NCBI GenBank assembly: GCA_902362705.1
Contig: CABIXK010000008.1
Coordinates: 9,412-30,984 of the forward strand
DNA: 21,573 nucleotides
Source of the DNA: Rikenellaceae bacterium
GTDB taxonomy: Bacteria; Bacteroidota; Bacteroidia; Bacteroidales; Rikenellaceae
Direction: 5' to 3'
Shown: one piece after another, positions 14,760 through 21,573 of the stretch
Layout of the letters: the number at the start of each line of letters is the position of its first letter
How positions within the stretch are numbered: the stretch's first letter is position 1
Notes under the pieces: model-generated
Database searches by the model: none
Told to the model about the DNA's origin: nothing
The model's input: the letters and a program-made list of their open reading frames with translations, nothing else
Position numbers and translations under genes: made by a program

Positions 14760-15020
14760 TGCCGGGAATGAAGGCCAAAGGCCGGCGGGTCGCAGCCACC
14801 CGGTGCGGAGGGCCGAAAACAGAGGTCGAACCCTTCAAGAAGCCCCGGCTTTTAGCTGGGCACCCAACCTGTAATTGTGAATTATGAATTGTGCATTGTC
14901 TTGAATTGCAGACCGTAGCCAGCGGAGGGACCTGCGAGCGAAACGAGCAGCCCTCCGCCGGGGGTGGCTACGGGCTGCGCGGCCTGCGGCCGCAACTTAT
15001 TACTTCTCGCTTTTTACTTG
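14760..15020 (+). repeat. Mosaic intergenic repeat, copy 3
   Basis: No gene is seen between the galK terminator and the terminator at 15050. The stretch holds a GGCCAAAGGCCGGC block (14772-14785, also at 6162-6175) and a GC dyad at 14785-14814. An AT-rich block follows at 14868-14900 (GTAATTGTGAATTATGAATT). A dyad at 14947-14978 (GCAGCCCTCCGCC to GGCTACGGGCTGC) and an AT-rich element (15000-15020) complete it. Block order partly follows the copies at 6.2 and 18.7 kb, but some blocks are replaced. Confidence 0.72.
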
Positions 15021-15044
15021 TCCGGCCCCCTTCCGCCCCCGCAC

Positions 15045-15078
15045 GAAAACTCCCGGGCGGGCACAGCCCGTCCGGGAG
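15045..15078 (-). terminator. Intrinsic terminator after the PepSY-like gene
   Basis: On the minus strand a 13-bp stem with one G-T pair (arms 15066-15078 and 15050-15062, 3-base loop ACA/TGT) is followed by TTTTCG. It lies 23 bp after the stop codon of the PepSY-like gene. Confidence 0.85.
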
Positions 15079-15101
15079 CGGTCGTCGCAAGCGCCGGGCG
15101 C

Positions 15102-15545
15102 TTAGAGCTTCTTGTTGACCAGCGTGCCGTTCTCGGTGAAGGTGAGCTTCTGGTCGGAGTTCTGACCCTTGATCTTCACCACGTAGTAGGCGGTGCCGCG
15201 GCGGGTCTGCTTCTCGACCTCCTTGATCTTGAAGCCGGGGTACTGCTCCGCCAGGTAGGCGTGTACCTGCTTGGGCAGCAGCGAGGAGTCGATGTCGACC
15301 TCCGAATGGATCAGCTTGCCTTCGGGCGAGATGTCGAGGTCGTGTTCGGCGCCGTTGATCTTGAACTCGGCCGAGTAGAAGTTGCCCTTCTCCTCGTAAT
15401 CCCAGTCGACGTCGGTCGCCTGAGGATAGTTCTTGACCACGTAGGCCTTCACTACGGCGGGCACGGATGCCTCCTTGATGTTGCCGGCGATGGCGCCTGC
15501 GCCCACGAAGAGCGACAGTGCCACCAGGGCGGTTGCTTTTTTCAT
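15102..15545 (-). CDS. Exported PepSY-like protein (two tandem repeats)
   Basis: This is a small secreted protein of the PepSY-like (DUF2874) group common in Bacteroidota; the role is unknown, with similarity in fold to beta-lactamase-inhibitor-like proteins. The 147-residue product has a signal peptide (residues 1-20, ending GAIAG). Two repeats of about 60 residues follow. The first contains VVKAYVVKNYPQATDVDWDY and the second VHAYLAEQYPGFKIKEVEK; both then run into beta strands ending in an E/D-G-T/K-L turn. The gene lies 41 bp after the acetyltransferase gene on the same strand and ends at a strong terminator, so it is probably the last gene of the ROK operon. Confidence 0.87.
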   Translation of the reverse strand: MKKATALVALSLFVGAGAIAGNIKEASVPAVVKAYVVKNYPQATDVDWDYEEKGNFYSAEFKINGAEHDLDISPEGKLIHSEVDIDSSLLPKQVHAYLAEQYPGFKIKEVEKQTRRGTAYYVVKIKGQNSDQKLTFTENGTLVNKKL

Positions 15546-15586
15546 ACTCTCAGATGTTTTAGATTGGTAAACTCGTTTCCGAGGTT

Positions 15587-16111
15587 TCAATCGATCCGCA
15601 TTTGGAGTAACAGTTCGTCGGCGTATCCCTCCTCCGTACGATTCCACTCGCGTCGTATGCCGGTCACGTGAAATCCGGCGTTCCGGAATAGCGCTAAGCT
15701 CGCCCGATTGTTCGTGCCGACGGTGCACCACAGCTGGTGGAGCCGGAGGACCTCCCGGGCGTAGTCGACGATGATGCGCAACGCGTCCGAAGCGTAGCCC
15801 CGGCACCGCACGGCAGGGTCGTAGATCAGGATCCCGACGCCCGCCCGCAGGTTGTGGGGGTCGAATTCGAACAGGTCGATCGCACCGACGGCGACGCCCT
15901 CGAGGGTTTCGATCATCAGGCGCAGCTGGCCCGTGCGGTAGATGTCCGCGTGCTGCTGCCGCTCGATGAATCGCGAGAGGGCATCCTGCGAAAACGGTGC
16001 CAAAGTGCCGCTCACGCTCCACAACGCGGGGTCGTTCTCCCACGCATAGAGCAGCGCCACGTCGTCGGGCTCCACGGCCCGCAGCCGCACCGCCCTGCCG
16101 GAGAGCTTCAT
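15587..16111 (-). CDS. GNAT-family N-acetyltransferase (RimJ/SpeG-like)
   Basis: The product is predicted to transfer an acetyl group from acetyl-CoA to an amine; the substrate is unknown. The 174-residue product has the layout of the RimJ/RimL/SpeG group. An N-terminal LRAVEPDDVALLYAWENDP is followed by VGAIDLFEFDPHN (motif D/A strands), the CoA pyrophosphate loop RCRGYASDALR near residues 102-112, and NNRASLALFRNAGFHVTGIRREW. The last block is typical of spermidine/ribosomal-protein acetyltransferases. The ATG lies 6 bp after the stop of the ROK regulator gene, so the two are almost certainly co-transcribed. Confidence 0.92.
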   Translation of the reverse strand: MKLSGRAVRLRAVEPDDVALLYAWENDPALWSVSGTLAPFSQDALSRFIERQQHADIYRTGQLRLMIETLEGVAVGAIDLFEFDPHNLRAGVGILIYDPAVRCRGYASDALRIIVDYAREVLRLHQLWCTVGTNNRASLALFRNAGFHVTGIRREWNRTEEGYADELLLQMRID

Positions 16112-16117
16112 AGGCGC

Positions 16118-17362
16118 CTAAAGGCCGATCACCTTGTTGCGGATGAGCATCGCCACGCCCCAGGCGCTGGCGTTCTCCGACATCTTCGACACGCGGAACT
16201 TGGTGTCCTTGTAGACCAGGTTGAGCGAATATTTGTTGGTCGCCGACTTGAGCGGGAGCATCACGTAGTCGCCTGCGGCCGCGAGGTTGCCGCCCACGAT
16301 CACCGTCTCGGGGTTGAACGTGTTGATGAGGAACGCCACGGCCTTGCCCACCTTCTCGCCCGCCTCCTCGATCAGCTCGATCGAGAGCGTGTCGTCGTGC
16401 TTCGCCGCGGCGATGATGTCGTCGATGTGGATGCTCTTCTGGCGGTCGTACTGCTCCTTGAGGATGGTATTGACGCCGCGCTCGATCTGTTGGCGCATCT
16501 TCTCCTCGATGGCGATACCCGATACCTCGGTCTCGAGGCACCCCTTCTTGCCGCACGAGCAGATGATCTCGTTGTTGAAGAAGGGGATGTGGCCGAACTC
16601 GCCGGCGAAGCCGCTCTTGCCGTAATAGAGCTTGCCGTCGACGACGATGCCGATGGCCACGCCGCGGCCCATGTGCAGGTAGAGCACGTTGCTCTCATCC
16701 TTCGAGCGGCCGCACGTATACTCGGCGTAGCAGCGCGAGCGGGTGTCGTTTTCGAGCAGTACGCGGATGCCCGTGCGCTCCTCGAACAGCTCGCGCAGCG
16801 ACTGCTCCGAGGAGGTGAAGAACTTGTAGCTGCGGCCCGTGTCGGGGTTCACGCGGCCGGTCATGCAGACGCCCAGGCCGAGGATCTTCGAGCGGTCGAT
16901 GCCGCACGTGGCGATGAACTCCTCGATCGACGCGCAGATGCGCTCGAGGCACTGCGGACGGTCCTGAAGCTCGAACGAGGGGTCCTGGTGCTCCTTGATG
17001 ATGTTGTTCTGCAGGTCGGTGATGAGGAACGTCATGCCGTCGCGGCCGACGTTCACGCCCGCGAAGTAGATGGCCGAGCTGGCCAGTCCGAAGATGTTGG
17101 GACGGCGTCCGCCCGGGGTCTCCACCTTGCCCAGGTCCGAGACGATGTTCTCGTCGACGAGCTCCTGCACGAGCTTGGTCATCGTCGGAACGCTGATGTG
17201 CAGCTCGCGCGTCAGCTCCGAGAGGGTCGACTCGCCGTGGACGGCCATGTGGGCGATGATGCTGCGCTTGATGAGACTGTTTTTGTGGATGATGCCCTTC
17301 ATCGCATCATCTTCGTGCAAATTGAAAAATTCGGTGAGTGATGTCATATGGTCCGATCTCAT
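16118..17362 (-). CDS. ROK-family transcriptional regulator (NagC/Mlc type)
   Basis: This is a predicted sugar-responsive DNA-binding repressor. The 414-residue product has an N-terminal winged helix-turn-helix (about 28-85; LSELTRELHISVPTMTKLVQ, then GGRRPN). A ROK sugar-kinase-like domain follows, with ENDTR, GEFGHIPF and the zinc motif CSCGKKGCLE. The zinc ligands are His258, Cys268, Cys270 and Cys275. The presence of the HTH argues for a regulator rather than a sugar kinase, and the inducer cannot be read from the sequence. An in-frame ATG at 17347 is an alternative start and gives a more normal leader length. It is the first gene of a likely three-gene operon and may regulate itself. Confidence 0.93.
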   Translation of the reverse strand: MRSDHMTSLTEFFNLHEDDAMKGIIHKNSLIKRSIIAHMAVHGESTLSELTRELHISVPTMTKLVQELVDENIVSDLGKVETPGGRRPNIFGLASSAIYFAGVNVGRDGMTFLITDLQNNIIKEHQDPSFELQDRPQCLERICASIEEFIATCGIDRSKILGLGVCMTGRVNPDTGRSYKFFTSSEQSLRELFEERTGIRVLLENDTRSRCYAEYTCGRSKDESNVLYLHMGRGVAIGIVVDGKLYYGKSGFAGEFGHIPFFNNEIICSCGKKGCLETEVSGIAIEEKMRQQIERGVNTILKEQYDRQKSIHIDDIIAAAKHDDTLSIELIEEAGEKVGKAVAFLINTFNPETVIVGGNLAAAGDYVMLPLKSATNKYSLNLVYKDTKFRVSKMSENASAWGVAMLIRNKVIGL

Positions 17363-17376
17363 TTAGCCTAACAATG

Positions 17377-17407
17377 CAAATATACGATCCATATTTAAAA
17401 AACGCAA
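17377..17407 (-). promoter_or_regulatory. Bacteroidota-type promoter for the ROK operon
   Basis: On the minus strand TTG (17405-17407) and TATATTTG (17377-17384) are separated by 20 bp. The -7 box ends 14 bp before the ATG at 17362 and 29 bp before the ATG at 17347. The surrounding sequence is unusually AT-rich for this window. Confidence 0.75.
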
Positions 17408-17453
17408 TAAATATTTAACAAAATTTAATTATCAAGTCGCCGATGTAGGATGC

Positions 17454-17491
17454 AAAAAGCGGGAATGCGCTGACAGACAGCGCATTCCCGC
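17454..17491 (-). terminator. Intrinsic terminator after fabD
   Basis: A 14-bp perfect stem (17459-17472 with 17478-17491; GCGGGAATGCGCTG arm) with a 5-base loop is followed on the minus strand by TTTTT (17454-17458). It lies 22 bp after the fabD stop and isolates fabD from the ROK operon. Confidence 0.94.
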
Positions 17492-17513
17492 TTGCGAGAA
17501 AAAGAGGGTCGGA

Positions 17514-18395
17514 TCAGAGCGTCGACTTCGACTCGACCGTCGCCTGGGCGTCGACCTTGCGGATGAGGCCCTGCAGCACGGCGCCGGGACCCAGCTCGGT
17601 GAACTCGGTCACCCCGTCGCCGAGCATCTGCTCGACGATGTAGGTCCAGCGCACCGGGGCGGTCAGCTGCGCGATCAGGTTGGCCTTGATGGCGGCCGGA
17701 TCGGTGTAGGGCTTGGCGTCGACATTCTGGTAGATGGGGCAGGTCGGGGTCTGGAACGGGGCCTCCTCGATCGCCTTCTCGAGCTCCTGCTTGGCAGGCT
17801 CCATGAGCGGCGAGTGGAACGCACCGCCCACGGGCAGACGCAGGGCGCGGCGCGCGCCGGCCTCCTTGGCCTTGACGCAGGCGGCCTCCACGGCCTCCAC
17901 GGCGCCCGAGATCACCAGCTGGCCCGGGCAGTTGTAGTTGGCCGCGACGACCACGCCGTCGATCGAGGCGCAGATCTCCTCGACCTGGCTGTCCTTCAGA
18001 CCGAGCACGGCTGCCATCGTGCCCGGCTGCTGCTCGCAGGCGGCCTGCATGGCCATGGCGCGCTTCGAGACGAGCTTCAGACCGTCCTCGAACGAGAGGG
18101 CGCCCGAGACGACGAGCGCCGAGAACTCGCCCAGCGAGTGACCGGCGACTGCATCGGGCTTGACACCCAGCGCCTTGGCCATGATGACCGAGTGGAGGAA
18201 GACGGCCGGCTGCGTCACGCGGGTCTGCTTGAGCTCCTCGTCGGTACCGGCGAACATGATGTCGGTGATGCGGAAGCCGAGGATCTCGTTGGCCTGCTCG
18301 AAAAGGGCCTTCGCCTCGGGAACGTTGTCGTAGAGGTCTTTGCCCATGCCGACGGCCTGAGCTCCCTGACCGGGGAATACGTATGCGTGTTTCAT
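17514..18395 (-). CDS. fabD: Malonyl-CoA:ACP transacylase
   Basis: The enzyme moves malonyl groups from CoA to acyl carrier protein, supplying the extender unit for type II fatty-acid synthesis in the cytoplasm. The 293-residue product is close to the family norm. It begins with the typical YVFPGQGAQAVGMG. The active-site serine is Ser87 in GHSLGE, and the partner histidine is His194 in GGAFHSPLM. TQPAVF and the conserved C-terminal block TELGPG are also present. No other fab or acpP gene is adjacent; the gene has its own promoter and terminator. Confidence 0.97.
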   Translation of the reverse strand: MKHAYVFPGQGAQAVGMGKDLYDNVPEAKALFEQANEILGFRITDIMFAGTDEELKQTRVTQPAVFLHSVIMAKALGVKPDAVAGHSLGEFSALVVSGALSFEDGLKLVSKRAMAMQAACEQQPGTMAAVLGLKDSQVEEICASIDGVVVAANYNCPGQLVISGAVEAVEAACVKAKEAGARRALRLPVGGAFHSPLMEPAKQELEKAIEEAPFQTPTCPIYQNVDAKPYTDPAAIKANLIAQLTAPVRWTYIVEQMLGDGVTEFTELGPGAVLQGLIRKVDAQATVESKSTL

Positions 18396-18422
18396 CGCTT
18401 TCGTGTTTTAGCGTTTTCGGGG

Positions 18423-18600
18423 GACAAAGATACGAAAAGTCGAGCGCAGAAGCAAACCGCAAGGTTTGTTTCTGCCGAGCGGGAGTATCTTGGGCGGAGC
18501 CAAAGATACGTATAGTCGAGCGCCCGGAAGCCAAATTTATTTGAGCATTGCCGAGACTGAGTATCTTCGGCGCAGCCAAAGATACGAATAAGCGAGGGGC
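18423..18600 (-). repeat. Promoter-bearing repeat array upstream of fabD
   Basis: The block at 18423-18479 is identical over 57 bp to 21396-21452 upstream of uvrB. It contains the fabD promoter and a small dyad (CAAACC-GCAA-GGTTTG). Two further units follow, each with a dyad of GTATCTTcGGC type (18485-18509 and 18561-18585). Each dyad holds another minus-strand TATCTTTG (18501-18508 and 18577-18584). The array ends GCGAGGGGCGGGAATTGAAAAT, directly joining the mosaic repeat. Confidence 0.88.
18425..18456 (-). promoter_or_regulatory. Bacteroidota-type promoter for fabD
   Basis: On the minus strand TTTG (18453-18456) and TATCTTTG (18425-18432) are separated by 20 bp, a full consensus match. The -7 box ends 29 bp before the fabD ATG. 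It lies inside a 57-bp block that is repeated exactly upstream of uvrB. Confidence 0.9.
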
Positions 18601-18604
18601 GGGA

Positions 18605-18840
18605 ATTGAAAATTGAAAGTGGAAAATTGAAAATGAGAAGCGATCGCCTTTGTTGCGGCAGGCCGTAGCCGGCGAAGTGGCGCGAAAGCAGCGAGCAGCC
18701 CTTCGCCCGGGGCGGCTACGGGCTGCGCAGCTGACGCTGCAATTTTTTTCGGGCAGCAGTCTGCGGAGGGCGCACGAGCAGCTGCGAGTTGCGGGCCTCC
18801 GCTGCCGGAGGCTGCGGCCCGCCGGCCCTGCAAGCCAAGG
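18605..18840 (+). repeat. Mosaic intergenic repeat, tandem unit A
   Basis: The unit begins with the TTGAAAA block and continues with CGCCTTTGTTGCGGCAGGCC and GTAGCC. A dyad at 18695-18726 follows (GCAGCCCTTCGCC to GGCTACGGGCTGC), then GCAGCTGACGCTGC with a T-run, and a second dyad at 18791-18822. The next unit repeats the same order starting at 18841, an offset of 236 bp. No convincing gene is present. Confidence 0.8.
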
Positions 18841-19104
18841 ATTGAAAATTGAAAGTGGAAAATTGAAAATGGGAGCGGCCGCCTTTGTTGCGGCAGGCCG
18901 TAGCCAGCGATGGGCGGCGCTCGAAGAGAGCAGCCCTTCGCCGGGGGTGGCTACGGGCTGCCGGCTTTTCAAGCCGAAGGACTTGTCTCGGGCCTGCAGC
19001 CAGCGAAGGACGCATATCTTGTCAAGAATTGCAGGCCTTCGCCGCCGGTGGCTGCGGCCCGCACGACCCTGCGGGTCGAGAAGTAAGAAGTAAAAAGTGA
19101 GAAG
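18841..19104 (+). repeat. Mosaic intergenic repeat, tandem unit B
   Basis: This unit matches unit A at its start (TTGAAAA block, then GCCTTTGTTGCGGCAGGCC) and in the dyads at 18930-18961 and 19031-19062. It differs in the spacer between them. It ends in an inverted copy of the short AT-rich element (AAGTAAAAAGTGAGAAG, 19088-19104). A fragment of the second dyad continues at 19113-19148. Confidence 0.78.
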
Positions 19105-19236
19105 CGCGGGGCGGGCCTCCGCCCGCCGAGGCTGCGGGCTGCGCAGCTAAAGCAGCAATAGATAATGAATAATACCCGGCTCCTGCATTATTTATTTTTA
19201 ATTATTCACTGTTCATTGCCGCAGACCCGCCGCGCC
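19105..19236. other. Repeat fragment and AT-rich tail downstream of uvrB
   Basis: This stretch holds a partial GC dyad (19113-19148, GGGCCTCCGCCCGCC then GGCTGCGGGCTGC). An AT-rich stretch follows (19155-19219) with TAATGAATAATAC and ATTATTTATTTTTAATTATT. No clear hairpin plus T-run terminator for uvrB was found. Confidence 0.5.
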
Positions 19237-21390
<2,154 letters not shown>

Positions 21391-21395
21391 AGGGA

Positions 21396-21573
21396 GACAA
21401 AGATACGAAAAGTCGAGCGCAGAAGCAAACCGCAAGGTTTGTTTCTGCCGAGACTGAGTATCTTCGGCGAAGCCAAAGATACGAATTAGCGAGGGCTTGC
21501 TTGCATTTTGCCGAGCGGGAGTATCTTCGGCGAAGCCAAAGATACGAATTAGCGAGGGGCGGGAATTGAAAAT
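21396..21573 (-). repeat. Promoter-bearing repeat array upstream of uvrB (runs off the window)
   Basis: The first 57 bp (21396-21452) are identical to 18423-18479. Two more units follow with dyads at 21458-21482 and 21521-21545. Each reads GTATCTTCGGC, GAA, GCCAAAGATAC and ends with GAATTAGCGAGGG. The array joins GGCGGGAATTGAAAAT, the start of another mosaic repeat copy, at the window edge. Confidence 0.88.
21398..21429 (-). promoter_or_regulatory. Bacteroidota-type promoter for uvrB
   Basis: On the minus strand TTTG (21426-21429) and TATCTTTG (21398-21405) are separated by 20 bp. The -7 box ends 7 bp before the ATG. The sequence is identical to the fabD promoter block. Confidence 0.9.

Noticed and set aside
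18650..19093. Small open frames within the tandem mosaic units
   Set aside because: The translations are Arg/Ala-rich, differ between the two units and carry no family signature.
18423..19150. Possible CRISPR array in the repeat-rich gap
   Set aside because: Unit lengths are irregular, the 'spacers' are themselves shared between copies, and no cas gene is near.

Overview
This window is a gene-dense, GC-rich chromosomal segment from a member of the Bacteroidota, most likely a gut Bacteroidales of the Rikenellaceae/Alistipes type. Several promoters match the Bacteroidota consensus (TTTG, about 20 bp, TAnnTTTG) rather than sigma-70 boxes. Shine-Dalgarno sequences are mostly absent. The gene content (PNGase F-like glycanase, GH27 alpha-galactosidase, ROK regulator, PepSY-like periplasmic protein, DUF4153 protein) fits a glycan-degrading gut bacterium. 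The genus is inference; the phylum is well supported.

Layout. (1) 1-1938: 3' part of an exported PNGase F-like glycoamidase, cut by the window edge, with a terminator. (2) 1958-2218: mosaic repeat. (3) 2219-2869 (-): rpe, divergent from a GH27 alpha-galactosidase and rmuC (2986-6051, +). (4) 6052-6495: mosaic repeat in inverted orientation. (5) 6524-12465 (+): a compact five-gene run (ABC-F ATPase, unknown lipoprotein, rlmB, DUF4153 membrane protein, YgjP-type metallopeptidase) with two stop/start overlaps, closed by a strong terminator. (6) A glycerophosphodiesterase (-) divergent from galK (+). (7) 14633-15049: mosaic repeat. (8) 15102-17362 (-): ROK regulator, GNAT acetyltransferase and PepSY-like protein, probably one operon. 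(9) 17514-18395 (-): fabD with its own promoter and terminator. (10) 18423-19236: about 0.8 kb of promoter-bearing repeats and two tandem mosaic repeat units. (11) 19237-21390 (-): uvrB, whose promoter region repeats the fabD promoter region exactly over 57 bp.

Function. The PNGase-like enzyme would release N-glycans from glycoproteins, the alpha-galactosidase would free terminal galactose, and galK would phosphorylate it; these genes are not adjacent, so co-regulation is not shown. The rest is mainly housekeeping: pentose phosphate pathway, rRNA methylation, fatty-acid initiation and nucleotide excision repair.

The most unusual content is non-coding. A family of GC-rich, dyad-symmetric mosaic repeats fills most long intergenic gaps, in both orientations. 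A second small repeat family carries perfect Bacteroidota -7 boxes and sits as the promoter region of two unrelated housekeeping genes. Several proteins also carry low-complexity Ala/Gly/Lys/Gln expansions. No tRNA, rRNA, CRISPR array, transposase or phage gene was recognised.
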